A stretch of DNA of 64,000 nt from Arthrobacter sp. Y81 (GCF_002929335.1 NZ_PJIL01000001.1:496001-560000), one strand, 5' to 3'. Positions 28,382-39,200 are shown, numbered from the stretch's first letter. Numbers and translations: made by a program. The notes: a model not told the origin generated them from the letters alone.

Positions 28382-29347
28382 GTGCGCCGTTCAGCCGTCC
28401 TTTCCGTCACCGCCCTTGCCGGCCTGAGCCTGCTGCTGTCAGCCTGCAGTACGACGGCGGGCGGCCAGCAGGAGGGTTCCGGCGCCATCGAGGTGGTCAC
28501 CTCCACGAACGTCTACGGGGACATCGTCCGCGAAATCGGCGGGGACAAGGTCAATGTCAAGGCACTCATCACCAAAGCTAGCCAGGATCCGCATTCCTAC
28601 GAGGCCACCACCCAGGACAAACTGGCGGTCTCCAAAGCCAGGCTGGTCGTTGAAAACGGCGGCGGCTATGACGACTTCATCCACAAGCTTGCCGATGACA
28701 GCAACCTGGGCCATGACAACATCATCAGCGCCGTTGAGGTGTCCGGGCTTGCCCCCGAGGAGGAGCCGGCTGCCGGTTCCACAGCCGAGGCCGACGAACT
28801 CGGTCACTCCCATGACCACGGAGCCTTCAACGAGCATGTCTGGTACAGCCTCGGTGCCATGACCAAGCTGGCCGATGCCGTTGAGGCCAAACTCGCAGCG
28901 CTGGAGCCGGCCTCGGCACCGACCTTCCAGGCCAATGCCGCCGCGTTCAAGCAGGAGATTTCCGGGCTCAATGCGCAGGTCACCGGCCTCACGGCGACGG
29001 CCGCGCAGGCGCCCGTGGCCGTCACTGAACCTGTGCCCCTTTACCTGCTCGAAGCCGCCGGCCTGGTGAACAAAACGCCGGCTGACTATACGGCCGCGAT
29101 CGAGGAAGGCTCCGATGTGCCGCCCGCGGCGCTCAAGGAAGCCACGGAACTGGCCGGTTCAAAGGACATCAAGTTCCTGGCCTACAACACGCAGACCGAA
29201 GGCCCGCAGACGCAGGCCCTTAAGAAGGCGGCCGAGGGAGCGGGGATTGCGGTGCTTGACTTCAGCGAAACCCTGCCCGACGGGAAGACGTACGTTCAGT
29301 GGATGACCGCCAACGTGGACAGCATCAAGCAGGCACTGGGCAAGTAG
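28382..29347 (+). CDS. znuA: Zinc ABC transporter substrate-binding lipoprotein
   Basis: A 321-residue cluster 9 (metal) solute-binding protein. The GTG start at 28382 gives a signal peptide ending in the lipobox LLSAC22, so it is a lipoprotein. Candidate metal ligands are His71 (SQDPHSYE) and His152 (FNEHVWYS), with Glu and Asp near the C-terminus. Between about 120 and 150 lies an acidic, His-containing loop (GHSHDHG), a feature of zinc rather than manganese binders. Together with the following ATPase and permease and the upstream Zur box, it is a high-affinity zinc importer. Confidence 0.92.
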   Translation: MRRSAVLSVTALAGLSLLLSACSTTAGGQQEGSGAIEVVTSTNVYGDIVREIGGDKVNVKALITKASQDPHSYEATTQDKLAVSKARLVVENGGGYDDFIHKLADDSNLGHDNIISAVEVSGLAPEEEPAAGSTAEADELGHSHDHGAFNEHVWYSLGAMTKLADAVEAKLAALEPASAPTFQANAAAFKQEISGLNAQVTGLTATAAQAPVAVTEPVPLYLLEAAGLVNKTPADYTAAIEEGSDVPPAALKEATELAGSKDIKFLAYNTQTEGPQTQALKKAAEGAGIAVLDFSETLPDGKTYVQWMTANVDSIKQALGK

Positions 29348-29485
29348 CCCGCCGCAACTGGACCCCCGGCAAAACGCCGCAACTGGACCGCCGGCAGCGG
29401 ACCGTGCCGGATTGAACCATCCTTGGACGGGCCGTCCTAAGATGGTGGGGGCGCTTCGCCCCGCATGAATCGAGGATAAAGAACG

Positions 29486-30301
29486 TTGAAACCGGTAGTG
29501 AGCCTCCGCGGAGCCACCCTGAAGTTCGGCAAACGGACGCTCTGGGAGGACCTGGACCTCGACATCAATCCCGGCGAGTTCTTTGCCGTCCTCGGCCCGA
29601 ACGGCAGCGGAAAGACCACGTTCCTGAAGGTCCTGTTGGGACTCCAGGAGCTCCATTCCGGGTCGGCGACCTTGGGTGGCCGCCCGGTGGAACGGGGAAG
29701 CAACCTGATCGGCTACATTCCGCAGCAGAAATCCTTCGCACCGGACACGCCCCTGCGGGCCCGGGACCTTGTGGGCCTGGGCGTTGACGGACACCGCTGG
29801 GGCCTGCGGGTGGGCGCCGCCAAGGCCAACCGCCGGATCGATGAACTGCTGGACCTTGTCGGCGCCACGGAGTACGCCAAGGTGCCGGTGGGCCAGCTCT
29901 CCGGCGGTGAACAACAGCGGCTCAGGGTGGCCCAGTCGCTGGCCGCGGATCCGCAGGTCCTCCTGTGCGACGAGCCGCTGCTCTCTTTGGACCTTCAGCA
30001 TCAGCAGGCCGTCAGCGCACTGATCAACAAGCAGTGCCGCAGCCAGGACAGCGCCGTGGTCTTCGTGACGCACGAGATCAACCCGATCATCGATTACGTG
30101 GACCGCGTCCTCTACCTTGCCGGCGGACGGTTCCGGGTGGGCAAGCCGTCTGAAGTGATGACTACCGAGGTGCTCTCCGGCCTCTACGGCAGCCGGGTGG
30201 AAGTGATCCACGCCAACGGCCGGATGATCGTAGTGGGGCTGCCCGAGGCCGCAACGCACCACCACGAGGACGCACACTCCGTGGCAGGGGAGGTGGGCTA
30301 A
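29486..30301 (+). CDS. znuC: Zinc ABC transporter ATP-binding protein
   Basis: A 271-residue ATPase for metal import, with Walker A GPNGSGKTT, Q-loop IPQQKSF, signature [15 protein letters not shown] and Walker B VLLCDEPLLSLD. The start is an unusual TTG at 29486, preceded by GAGGA at 9 nt; the product MKPVVSLRGATLKFG fits the family start, so the TTG is preferred. The end is rich in His (ATHHHEDAHS), which may bind zinc. It lies 138 nt after znuA and is followed directly by the permease gene. Confidence 0.92.
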   Translation: MKPVVSLRGATLKFGKRTLWEDLDLDINPGEFFAVLGPNGSGKTTFLKVLLGLQELHSGSATLGGRPVERGSNLIGYIPQQKSFAPDTPLRARDLVGLGVDGHRWGLRVGAAKANRRIDELLDLVGATEYAKVPVGQLSGGEQQRLRVAQSLAADPQVLLCDEPLLSLDLQHQQAVSALINKQCRSQDSAVVFVTHEINPIIDYVDRVLYLAGGRFRVGKPSEVMTTEVLSGLYGSRVEVIHANGRMIVVGLPEAATHHHEDAHSVAGEVG

Positions 30302-31189
30302 ATGGATTTCGACAGCATCCTGCGTGCCATTTTCAATTTCGAGAACTACGGCGAGCTCCTGGCCCTGGTGCAGAACTCCATCTGGGCCGGCGCGCTGCTC
30401 GGCCTCCTGGGCGGCCTCATGGGCACCTTCGTGATGAAGCGTGACCTCGCCTTCGCGGTCCACGGCATCTCCGAGCTATCCTTCGCCGGCGCAGCCTTTG
30501 CGCTGCTGATCGGAGCAGACATCGTTTTCGGATCCCTCATCGGTTCGGTGCTCGCGGCGCTGCTCCTGGGAGTGATGGGCGTCCGCGCCCGGGACAAGAA
30601 TTCCATTATTGGCGTGATCATGCCGTTCGGCCTTGGCCTGGGCATCCTGTTCCTCTCGCTTTACGAGGGGCGGGCTTCAAACAAGTTCGGCCTCCTGACG
30701 GGGCAGATCGTGTCCGTGGACACCGTCCAGCTCCAGGTGCTGGCCACGGCCGCCCTGGTGGTGATGATTGCCCTGGTGGCGATCTGGCGTCCGCTCACTT
30801 TTGCGAGCGTGGACCCGGAGGTGGCGGAAGCGCGCGGTGTGCCCGTCCGGACGCTGGGCATCGGCTTTATGGTGCTGCTTGGAATCAGCGTGGCGCTGTC
30901 CATCCAGGTAGTGGGGGCACTGCTGGTGCTCGCGTTGCTGATCACCCCTGCGGCCGCGGCGCTGCGCGTGACGTCCTCACCCCGGCTGGTGGTGACGCTA
31001 AGTGTGGCCTTCGCGGTGACGGCCACGGTGGGCGGGATCATGCTTGCCCTGGGCGGCCGGATTCCGATCAGCCCGTACGTGACCACTCTGTCGTTCCTGA
31101 TCTACGTTGTGTGCCGGATCGTCGGCGGTGTACGGGCCGGGCGCGGCCTGAACGGGCGCGTGCTCCCGGCGGAGGCCGGAGCAGCTTAG
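30302..31189 (+). CDS. znuB: Zinc ABC transporter permease
   Basis: A 295-residue ABC-3 family permease with about eight membrane segments. Recognisable parts are ALLGLLGGLMGTFVMKRDLAF, FAVHGISELSFAGAAFALLIG and the late SIQVVGALLVLALLITPAAAA. The ATG immediately follows the znuC stop. It completes the zinc importer. The reverse-strand zur gene ends 9 nt after its stop, so the two converge. Confidence 0.93.
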   Translation: MDFDSILRAIFNFENYGELLALVQNSIWAGALLGLLGGLMGTFVMKRDLAFAVHGISELSFAGAAFALLIGADIVFGSLIGSVLAALLLGVMGVRARDKNSIIGVIMPFGLGLGILFLSLYEGRASNKFGLLTGQIVSVDTVQLQVLATAALVVMIALVAIWRPLTFASVDPEVAEARGVPVRTLGIGFMVLLGISVALSIQVVGALLVLALLITPAAAALRVTSSPRLVVTLSVAFAVTATVGGIMLALGGRIPISPYVTTLSFLIYVVCRIVGGVRAGRGLNGRVLPAEAGAA

Positions 31190-31197
31190 TCGCACAC

Positions 31198-31662
31198 CTA
31201 GCCTGCCGCGGCCTTCCGTGCCGTGCAGTCCGGGCACAGGCCGTAGATCTCAACGGTGTGGGCCACTTCGGTGTAGCCGTGCTCCGCTGCGGTCCGCGCG
31301 GCCCAGGTCTCTACCGCGGGAGCCTCGACTTCCACAGCCTTGCCGCAGTTGCGGCACAGCAGGTGATGGTGGTGGCCGGTGACGGCGCACCTCCGGTACA
31401 CGGCCTCGCCCTCGCCGTTACGCAGGACATCCACAAGCCCGTCGTCGGCGAGCGACTGCAGGATCCGGTAGGCAGTGGCCAGCGACACGGAGGTGCCCTG
31501 GTTCTGCAGGATCCGGTAGAGCTCCTGGGTGCTGACGAAGTCGTCAAGCTCATCGAGGGCGGCGCTCACCGCCAGTCGCTGCTTGGTGACACGCTGCTCC
31601 CTGCCGCCGGTGGCAGCCGGTGCGGCTAGCTTCGTGCCGTCGGCTTTGGCGCCGTGGGCCAT
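31198..31662 (-). CDS. zur: Fur-family zinc uptake regulator Zur
   Basis: A 154-residue repressor. The winged helix (about 20-85) includes TKQRLAVSAALDELDDFVST and VSLATAYRILQSLADDGLVD. The regulatory zinc site GHHHHLLCRNCGKAVEVE and the paired C-terminal cysteines CPDC of the structural zinc site are present. Metal-loaded Zur would bind the palindrome upstream of znuA and switch the importer off. I chose the ATG at 31662; an in-frame TTG at 31695 would add 11 residues unlike the family. Its adjacency to the importer supports Zur over other Fur types. Confidence 0.9.
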   Translation of the reverse strand: MAHGAKADGTKLAAPAATGGREQRVTKQRLAVSAALDELDDFVSTQELYRILQNQGTSVSLATAYRILQSLADDGLVDVLRNGEGEAVYRRCAVTGHHHHLLCRNCGKAVEVEAPAVETWAARTAAEHGYTEVAHTVEIYGLCPDCTARKAAAG

Positions 31663-31789
31663 GGATGGACTCGCTTCCCTGAGGGGTGTTGGCAATGTCC
31701 AAGATTACCAGCCGGGGTTCATGGGCACTGCCGTTCATATGCATGGCCGTTCATGGACAGTGCCGTGCGGGCCGCCCTAGGCTGGCTCC

Positions 31790-32446
31790 ATGAAGTTGAC
31801 CAAGTACACCCACGCCTGTGTCCGGCTCGAGAAGGACGGCCAGGCGCTCGTGCTGGATCCCGGCACGTTCTCCGAAACCGGCCCGGCCCTCGACTCCGCC
31901 GGGGCCGTCCTGATCACCCACGAACACGGCGACCACGTTGATGTCCCCGCCGTTGTCGCGGCCCTGCAGGGCAATGATGCGCTGCAGGTCTTTGCACCCG
32001 CTGGTGTAGCAGCGAAGCTTCGGTCCGAAGCGCCGTTAGCGGCCCCGCGGATCCATGCCGTGGACCCGGGCTCGACGTTCACGGCTGCCGGATTCGACGT
32101 GCGGACCTTCGGCGGGCAACACGCGCTGATCCACCCGCAGATACCCGTGGTGGCCAACATCGGATACCTCATCGACTCCAATGTGTACCACCCGGGGGAC
32201 TCCTTCGTTATTCCGGACGGCATCGCGGTCCGGACGCTCCTGGTGCCGGTCCACGCGCCCTGGAACAAAGTGGGCGAGGTGGTGGACTTCGTCATCGGGG
32301 TCCGCGCCGCCAAGGCGTTCCCCATCCACGACGCCCTGCTGAACGAAACCGGACTCGGCCTCATTGAAGGGCACGTGAAGCGGTTGGGGGCCAAGTACGG
32401 CACCGAGTATGCGCACCTCTCCAGCGGCGATTCGGTGGAGGTCTAG
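31790..32446 (+). CDS. MBL-fold metal-dependent hydrolase
   Basis: A 218-residue metallo-beta-lactamase-fold protein of the UlaG-like group. The metal motif HxHxDH is in [12 protein letters not shown], with further ligands expected at the histidine in FGGQHALIH and the aspartate in NVYHPGDSF. It starts [25 protein letters not shown], typical for the group. The substrate is unknown; such proteins cleave phosphodiesters, lactones or thioesters. It overlaps the end of the reverse-strand cysteine-synthase-like gene by 4 nt and does not look like part of an operon. Confidence 0.85.
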   Translation: MKLTKYTHACVRLEKDGQALVLDPGTFSETGPALDSAGAVLITHEHGDHVDVPAVVAALQGNDALQVFAPAGVAAKLRSEAPLAAPRIHAVDPGSTFTAAGFDVRTFGGQHALIHPQIPVVANIGYLIDSNVYHPGDSFVIPDGIAVRTLLVPVHAPWNKVGEVVDFVIGVRAAKAFPIHDALLNETGLGLIEGHVKRLGAKYGTEYAHLSSGDSVEV

Positions 32447-33543
32447 CTCCCTCCGGGCCAGGATCCCTTTTCGAAGAAATCCCTGATGGTGGCCTCGTGC
32501 GGCCGCGGGTCCAGGCCGCGCGACTGAAGCCACGCGTCGTTGTAGTAGCTCCCCGCGTAGCGGTCGCCGGCGTCACACATCAGCGAGACCACGCTGCCCT
32601 GCGTTCCGTCCGCGACCATCTTCGCGATCAGCTGCCACACGCCCCAGAGGTTGGTCCCGGTGGACGGTCCGGCGTGCAGTCCTGCGAGGCCACGCAGGTG
32701 CCGCATCGCGGCCACCGACGCGGCATCGGGCACCTGGATCATGTGGTCGATCACGGCGGGCACGAAGCTCGGCTCCATCCGCGGCCGGCCGATTCCCTCG
32801 ATGCGGGATGGCATCCCCGTGCTGAAGTCGGCCACGCCGTCCCTCCAGCCGGGGTAGAAGGCGGAGTTTTCCGGGTCCACGACGGCGAGCTCCGTGCCGT
32901 GGCGGTGGTACCGCAGGTATCTGCCGATGGTGGCGCTGGTGCCGCCAGTGCCCGCGCCCACCACGATCCACCGGGGGATGGGGTGCTCTTCGAGGGCCAG
33001 CTGCCCGAAGATGGACTCGGCGATGTTGTTGTTCCCCCGCCAGTCGGTGGCACGCTCGGCGTAGGTGAACTGGTCCATGTAGTGCCCGCGGGTTGTCGTG
33101 GCGACTTCCTCCGCGGCCGCGTAGACCTCCGAGGCGTGGTCCACCAGGAGGCAGGAGCCGCCGAACTGCTCGATCAGGTCGATCTTCTCCGGACTGGTGG
33201 TGCGGGTCATGACGGCGATGAACGGCAGGCCAAGGAGCTGGGCGAAGTAGGCCTCGGAGACGGCCGTGCTGCCACTTGAGGCCTCCACGATGGTGGTGCC
33301 TTCCCGGATCCAGCCGTTGACCAGGCCGAAGAGGAACAGCGAGCGTGCCAGCCGGTGCTTGAGGCTGCCCGAGCGGTGCGTGGATTCGTCCTTCAGGTAC
33401 AGCTGGACGCCCCAGTGTTCCGGCAGCGGGACGGAGTAGAGATGTGTGTCCGCCGACCTGTTGTTTTCGGCGTTGATCCTGCGGACGGCTTCATCGGCCC
33501 AGGCGCGGTCCTGGCTGCTCACACGGTTACCTGCTCTGCTCAC
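32443..33543 (-). CDS. PLP-dependent cysteine synthase-like enzyme (Cds1-type desulfhydrase?)
   Basis: A 366-residue fold-type II PLP enzyme. The PLP lysine is in GSLKHRLA, the substrate loop is [12 protein letters not shown] and the phosphate loop [14 protein letters not shown]. It differs from housekeeping CysK (TSGNTG loop) and resembles the mycobacterial Cds1 group, reported to release sulfide from cysteine. Either cysteine synthesis or desulfhydration is possible. It diverges from a sulfurtransferase gene 136 nt away, and both act on cysteine-derived sulfur. The ATG at 33543 has several weak alternatives downstream. Confidence 0.8.
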   Translation of the reverse strand: MSRAGNRVSSQDRAWADEAVRRINAENNRSADTHLYSVPLPEHWGVQLYLKDESTHRSGSLKHRLARSLFLFGLVNGWIREGTTIVEASSGSTAVSEAYFAQLLGLPFIAVMTRTTSPEKIDLIEQFGGSCLLVDHASEVYAAAEEVATTTRGHYMDQFTYAERATDWRGNNNIAESIFGQLALEEHPIPRWIVVGAGTGGTSATIGRYLRYHRHGTELAVVDPENSAFYPGWRDGVADFSTGMPSRIEGIGRPRMEPSFVPAVIDHMIQVPDAASVAAMRHLRGLAGLHAGPSTGTNLWGVWQLIAKMVADGTQGSVVSLMCDAGDRYAGSYYNDAWLQSRGLDPRPHEATIRDFFEKGSWPGGS

Positions 33544-33679
33544 CGATTCAGCCTACCCGGGACGGAGGGCCTCCACGGCTACAGTTGGAATCGGCTGGCC
33601 GCCCGCAGCAAAGCCTCACTCATACGCGCGTTTCCTGCACCGGACCGGACAGCCTGTCATCCGAACCAAAGGAGATTTG

Positions 33680-34516
33680 ATGAACCCCCTGATGGACGTG
33701 TCCGCGCTGAACCACCGGATGACCTCCGGTGAGCGCACCGTTCTGCTGGACGTGCGCTGGGCGCTGGGCGATCCCCACGGCCGCGAGCACTACCTGGCGG
33801 CCCACATTCCCGGCGCAGTCTACGTTGACCTGCCTACCAAGCTGGCAGCGCCGGCGGATCCGGGCCAGGGCAGGCATCCCTTGCCGCCGCTGCAGCAGTT
33901 CCGGGAATCGGCGCGGTGCTGGGGCATCCGGGACAACGACGTCGTGGTTGCGTACGACGACACGGGCAGCACTGCTGCCGCGAGGCTCTGGTGGATGCTC
34001 CGCAACGCCGGGCTTTCCACCGTTTTCCTGCTCGACGGCGGCCTGTCCGCGTGGCGGGCGGCGGGATACCCCGTCGAAGGCGGCCTCGAGCAGGCCTCGC
34101 TGGGCGATGTCACGCTGACCGACGGTGCGATGCCGGTGATCGGTGCAGCCCAGGCCGCGGAGTGGCCTGGGCGCGGCGTGCTGCTGGACGCGCGGGCGGG
34201 GGAGCGCTACCGCGGTGAGATCGAACCGGTCGATCCGCGGGCAGGGCACATTCCCGGCGCTGTGAGTGCCCCCACGACCGGAAACATCGGAAGCGACGGA
34301 CTGTTCCTGCCTCCGGAGGAGCTGCGGGACCGTTTCACTGCCCTGGGGGTGCGTCCGGACGTGCCCACCGCCGTCTACTGCGGCTCAGGCGTAACGGCAG
34401 CGCACGAAATCGCTGCCCTGGAAATCGCCGGCTTCCCGGCGGCGCTGTATCCCGGATCGTTTTCCCAATGGTCCAATGACCCTGCGAACGAGGTGGCGAC
34501 GGGGGCAGCTCCCTAA
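33680..34516 (+). CDS. sseA: Sulfurtransferase (thiosulfate / 3-mercaptopyruvate type)
   Basis: A 278-residue two-domain rhodanese. The N-terminal inactive domain has LLDVRWALGDPHGREHYLAAHIPGA. The C-terminal domain carries LLDARAGERYRGEIEPVDPRAGHIPGA and the active loop VYCGSGVTAAHE, with the persulfide cysteine. The CGSGVTA sequence suits 3-mercaptopyruvate sulfurtransferase, though rhodanese activity is also possible. AAGGAG 5 nt before the ATG at 33680 decides the start; the frame is open 78 codons further upstream without support. Its divergent neighbour is a cysteine-handling enzyme. Confidence 0.9.
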   Translation: MNPLMDVSALNHRMTSGERTVLLDVRWALGDPHGREHYLAAHIPGAVYVDLPTKLAAPADPGQGRHPLPPLQQFRESARCWGIRDNDVVVAYDDTGSTAAARLWWMLRNAGLSTVFLLDGGLSAWRAAGYPVEGGLEQASLGDVTLTDGAMPVIGAAQAAEWPGRGVLLDARAGERYRGEIEPVDPRAGHIPGAVSAPTTGNIGSDGLFLPPEELRDRFTALGVRPDVPTAVYCGSGVTAAHEIAALEIAGFPAALYPGSFSQWSNDPANEVATGAAP

Positions 34517-34579
34517 GGCTGGCGCCGTTGGCCCGGCTCCGATTGGAACAGCGGACCGGGGCAGGGGTAGCGTCGGAGC

Positions 34580-35761
34580 ATGACTCCCGGACGACCCGTA
34601 CCGCCGCCCCTTGCCAAGCCCATCCCCGGCACTCCGATCCCTGAGGCCGCATCCCTTGCCCCTGGATCCCCACCTGTTTCCAGCCCGCGGCTGGCCGCGG
34701 CGTACGGCGCCACGGCCAGCGACAGCGGCCTTGTGCCGCTGACGGTCGCCCGCCGGGCTCCGAAGGACGACGACGTCGAGATCGCCATCGAATTCTGCGG
34801 GCTCTGCCACTCGGACGTGCACGCAACACGCGGCGAGTGGGGCGCGCAGAAATACCCGCTGGTGCCCGGCCACGAGATCGTCGGGCGTGTCAGCCGGGTA
34901 GGTGCCGCCGTCGGGGATTTCGCCCCGGGTGACCTCGTCGGCGTGGGCTGCATGGTGGATTCCTGCCGGGAATGCGACAGCTGCCTGGACGGACTGGAGC
35001 AATACTGCGAAAACGGCATGACCGGTACGTACGGGGCAACGGATGCCCGCAACGGAAATTCCGTCACCCAGGGCGGCTACGCGACCTCGGTGGTGGTGGA
35101 CCGCCGCTACGTGCTGCGGGTTCCGGAAAACCTTGACCCCGCCGCCGTTGCGCCGCTGCTCTGCGCCGGCATCACCACCTACTCACCGCTGCGGCATTTC
35201 GACGTCGAGGCCGGGGACGTCGTGGGAGTGGTGGGCCTGGGCGGACTGGGCCACATGGCCGTGAAGCTCGCCAAGGCCATGGGCGCCGAGGTGAAGGTGT
35301 TCACCACCTCCGCATCGAAGTTTGAGGCGGCCCGCGAACTTGGCGCCGACGACGTCATCCTGTCCCGTGACGAAGCGTCCATGGCAGCTGCAAACCGGAG
35401 CATCGACGTCATCATCGACACAGTCGCGGCACCGCATGACCTCAACCCCTACTTCCGGACCCTGCGCCTGGACGGCGCGCTGTTCCAGCTGGGCCTGCCG
35501 TCCGAAGCGATGCCGCCGGTCAACCCGGGGACCCTGATCCGGCGCAGGATCGCCTACGCGGGCTCCCTGATCGGCGGCATCGCCGAGACCCAGGAGATGC
35601 TGGAATTCTGTGCCGAACACGGCGTGGTGTCCGACGTCGAGGTGGTGCGCGCCGACCAGCTGAACGAGGCGTATGACCGCATGGTCGCGGGCGACGTCAA
35701 GTATCGTTTTGTCCTGGACACCAGTACCCTCGGGACCCCATCGGAAAAGGCAGACGCATGA
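34580..35761 (+). CDS. Zinc-dependent NAD(P) alcohol dehydrogenase (CAD/YahK type)
   Basis: A 393-residue medium-chain dehydrogenase. The catalytic zinc ligands are in FCGLCHSDVH and PGHEIVG, and the structural zinc loop has four cysteines in CRECDSCLDGLEQYC. The cofactor motif is GVVGLGGLGHMAVKLAKAMG. The sequence resembles cinnamyl-alcohol/aldehyde reductases of the YahK type, usually NADPH-dependent. The first 37 residues are a Pro-rich extension not found in the family, so translation may begin later, but no better ribosome site is obvious. It overlaps the HIT gene by 4 nt. Confidence 0.88.
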   Translation: MTPGRPVPPPLAKPIPGTPIPEAASLAPGSPPVSSPRLAAAYGATASDSGLVPLTVARRAPKDDDVEIAIEFCGLCHSDVHATRGEWGAQKYPLVPGHEIVGRVSRVGAAVGDFAPGDLVGVGCMVDSCRECDSCLDGLEQYCENGMTGTYGATDARNGNSVTQGGYATSVVVDRRYVLRVPENLDPAAVAPLLCAGITTYSPLRHFDVEAGDVVGVVGLGGLGHMAVKLAKAMGAEVKVFTTSASKFEAARELGADDVILSRDEASMAAANRSIDVIIDTVAAPHDLNPYFRTLRLDGALFQLGLPSEAMPPVNPGTLIRRRIAYAGSLIGGIAETQEMLEFCAEHGVVSDVEVVRADQLNEAYDRMVAGDVKYRFVLDTSTLGTPSEKADA

Positions 35762-36186
35762 GCACCGTTTTCACCAAGATCATCAACGGCGAGATCCCCG
35801 GACGGTTCGTCTGGCGCGACCAGGACGTTGTGGCGTTCCTGACCATGGGCCCGCTCGCTGACGGCCACACCCTGGTGGTTCCCACCGAGGAAGTGGACCG
35901 CTGGACGGACGCCCCGCCCGCGCTCCTGGCCCGGGTGATGGAGGTTGCCCGGAAGATCGGCGCGGTCCAGGTCGATGTTTTTGATGCCCCACGGGCCGGA
36001 CTGATTGTGGCCGGGTACGAGGTCAACCACCTCCACGTCCACGTGTGGCCGTCCAACTCCATGGCCGACTACGACTTCGGTTCGGCCGACCAGAATCCCG
36101 ATCCCGCAGAGCTGGACGCCAACGCCGAGAAACTCCGCGAAGGGCTCCGCCGGGCCGGCCACGGAGAGCACGTTCCCGCATCCTGA
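35758..36186 (+). CDS. HIT-family nucleotide hydrolase
   Basis: A 142-residue histidine-triad protein. The catalytic motif is NHLHVHVWP (HxHxH), the N-terminal part FTKIINGEIPGRFVWRDQD and the middle DGHTLVVPTEEVDRW. Such proteins split nucleotide phosphoramidates or dinucleotides, producing AMP. It is translationally coupled to the alcohol dehydrogenase (ATGA overlap), but no metabolic link between them is known. Confidence 0.9.
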   Translation: MSTVFTKIINGEIPGRFVWRDQDVVAFLTMGPLADGHTLVVPTEEVDRWTDAPPALLARVMEVARKIGAVQVDVFDAPRAGLIVAGYEVNHLHVHVWPSNSMADYDFGSADQNPDPAELDANAEKLREGLRRAGHGEHVPAS

Positions 36187-36261
36187 CACCCTGCCGGGCA
36201 GGATTCGGGCGCCGGCGGGCCCCGATCGAGCGCGAACCTGGCGCAGTTCCCCTTCCGGGGG

Positions 36262-39200
36262 CTACGCCGGGGCCAGAGCCTTGTTCAGCACCGCGCGGAT
36301 CCGCTTCTCCGAGACGGAATAGGCTGTTCCGAGTTCGACGGCGAAGAGGCTCACCCGCAGCTCTTCGATCATCCAGCGCACCTGGGTTAACTCTGCGCCC
36401 GCGCGGCGGCCGGGCAGCAGCGCGGAGACTGCGTCGTCGTAGTCGTCTTCCAGCCCCTGGACCGCTGCCATGCTCAGGGCGTCCCGCTGGACGTTGCCGG
36501 GCAGTTTCTCGAGGCGCTTCTCGATGGCGGTCAGATAGCGCGGCAGCTGGCTGAGCTGGGCGTAGCCCGTGCGTGCTACGAAGCCGGGGAAGACAAGCTG
36601 TTCGAGCTGGCTCTTCACATCGTTGAGCGCGCTGATCAGGGCCAGGCTGGTGGTCCCCCTGAGCTGCTTTTCGATCCGGCGCGTACTGGCCAGGATCCGT
36701 TCGACGACAGCGGTGACCGTGAAGACCGTGTCGATCAGCTCCGCCCGGACCTGCTCGTACAGTGCCTTGAAAGAGGCTTCGTCCCAGGGCAGTTCGGCCG
36801 GCGTCAGCTTGTCGATGGCTGCCAGTGCGCAGTCTGCGATCAGCGCGGACACGGAGCCGTGCGGGTTCTGGCTGAACGTCAGCTTCTCAGTGTTGTTCAG
36901 GTGCTCCAGGACATACCGGTCCGGCGGCGGCACTTTCAGCGCCAGCAGGCGTATGACGCCGCCGCGCATGGCCTGTTCCTGTTCGGACGTGGTCTGGAAC
37001 AGCCGAAGCGCAACGGAGGAGCCCTCATCGACCAAGGCGGGGTAGCCGGTGACCGTGTGTCCCTTCACTACTCCCTGGACCTGGCGCTGCACTGTGCCGA
37101 AGCCCCAGTCGGTGAGCCCCGTCTTCTCAGCGAAGCCTGGTGTGCCTGCCCCGTCCGGGGACGCCGCAAAGCCGCCGGCCGCCTGCGGGGACCGCGTGGA
37201 CTGCCCGCCCTTCGGCCCCTTGGGGGCCGTCGTAACCGGGGTTGCACCCAGGGATTCGGCGATGGCCCGCCTCGTGGCCGGTGCCAGCCGTTCCTGCAGT
37301 TCCGCGAGGTCCTTGCCTTCATCCAGCGTCCTGCCCTTGGAATCGACCACCCGGAAACTCACGCGAAGGTGGGACGGCACGGCATCCCAGTTCCAGGAAC
37401 CCGGCGGGATGACCTGTCCGCGGATCCGGCGCAGGACCAGCTCCAGGGAGGGCTCCAGCTCGTCGGTCGCGGGGTCGAAGTCGGCCTCCAGTGCGGCCAC
37501 GGCCTGTCGCGCGACATCCGGGGCGGGAACGAAGTTCTTGCGCACCTGCTTGGGCAGCGACTTGATCAGGGCCGTGACGAGCTCCACCCGCTGGCCCGGA
37601 ATGAGCCAGCGGAACGCCGCATCGTCCAGCTGGTTCAGGAAGAGCACGGGCACCTCGGCCGTGACGCCGTCGGACGGGTTGGGCGGGGAGCCCGGCGCAA
37701 CGGGGTGGAACTCGTAGCTCAGGGGCAGTTCAAAGCCCTTGTGCAGCAAGGTCTTCGGGTAGGCCGAATCGTCGAGCGCGTCGGCGTCCTCGCTGATCAG
37801 CAGCGCCTGGTCGAAGTCGAGCAGCGCGGGATCCTGCTGCCGGGCTTCCTTCCACCACTTGTCGAAGTGGCGTTCGGACACCACGTCCTTGCCGATCCGG
37901 GCGTCATAGAACCCGAACAGTGTTTCATCGTCCACCAGGATGCCCCGGCGCCGCATCCGGGCCTCGAGCTCCTCGACTTCGTGGAGCAGGGCACGGTTGC
38001 GGTGGAAGAACTTGTGGTGGGTCTGCCAGTCGCCCTCGACGAGGGCATGCCGGATGAACAGTTCCCGGCACAGTTCCGGGTCCACCTTGCCGTAGTTGAT
38101 CCGCCGGCTGGCAATGATGGGCACCCCGTAGAGCGTGACCTTCTCGTGGGCCATCACCGAGCCCATCTTCTTGGACCAGTGCGGTTCGCTGTAGCTTCGT
38201 TTGACGAGGTCCGGCGCCACCTGTTCGGCCCAGAGGGGATCGAACTTCGCCGCCACACGGGCCCACAGCCGGCTCGTCTCGACGAGTTCCGCGGCCATCA
38301 CGAACGTGGGCGACTTCTTGAACAGCGCCGAGCCGGGGAAGACCGCGAACCGGCTGCCGCGGGCGCCCGCGTATTCGCGCTTGCGCTCGTCGAGGATGCC
38401 GATGTGGCTCAGCAGGCCCGAGAGCAGGCTGATGTGGATGCCCTCGTGGTTGCCCACCGGATCGGCCAGGCGCTTGTTGTCGAGGCTGATGCCCAGCGGC
38501 CTGGCGAGCTGGCGGAGCTGGGCGAACAGGTCCTGCCATTCCCGGACGCGGAGGTAGTTGATGAACTCGGCGCGGCAAAGCCTGCGGAACTGGGTGGAGG
38601 AAAGCTCCTGCTGCTTCTCCTGGAGGTAGTTCCAGAGATTCAGGAAGCCGGTGAAGTCCGAGTTCTCATCCCGGAACCGCGCATGCTTCTCGGCGGCGAG
38701 CTGTTGCTTGCCTGAGCCGTCCCCTTGGGGACGCTCGCGCGGGTCCTGGATGGTGAGCGCAGCGGCAAGGATCATTACTTCGCGGACGCAGCCGCGCTTG
38801 CCGGACTCCACGATCATCCGGCCGAGCCTCGGGTCCACGGGCAGCTGGGCAAGCTGCTGCCCGACGGCGGTCAGGCCGCCGCCGTTCCTGCCGCCCGAAG
38901 CACCTGCCGGGCGGCCGCCGTCGGCCGCCTGTTCCTGCGGGCGCGCCGCAGTCAAGGCGCCGAGTTCCCGGAGGAGCGTGACGCCGTCGTTGATGGCGCG
39001 GGAGTCCGGAGGCTCCACGAACGGGAAGTTCTCCACGTCCTTGGGGCCGCGGGCCACGCCCATGGCCGTCATCTGCAGGATGACGGCTGCGAGGTTGGTG
39101 CGCAGGATCTCGGGATCCGTGAACTGCGGCCTGGACTCGTAGTCCTCTTCCGAATACAACCGGATGGCGATGCCGTCGGAGACACGGCCGCAGCGCCCGG

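Noticed and set aside
29351-29389. 14-bp direct repeat (GCCGCAACTGGACC twice) after znuA
   Set aside because: Only two copies 25 bp apart, with no inverted structure or element boundary; probably a small duplication.
36859-38715. Open frame of 618 codons antisense to hrpA
   Set aside because: hrpA is complete on the other strand with all helicase motifs; the antisense product is unlike any protein family.
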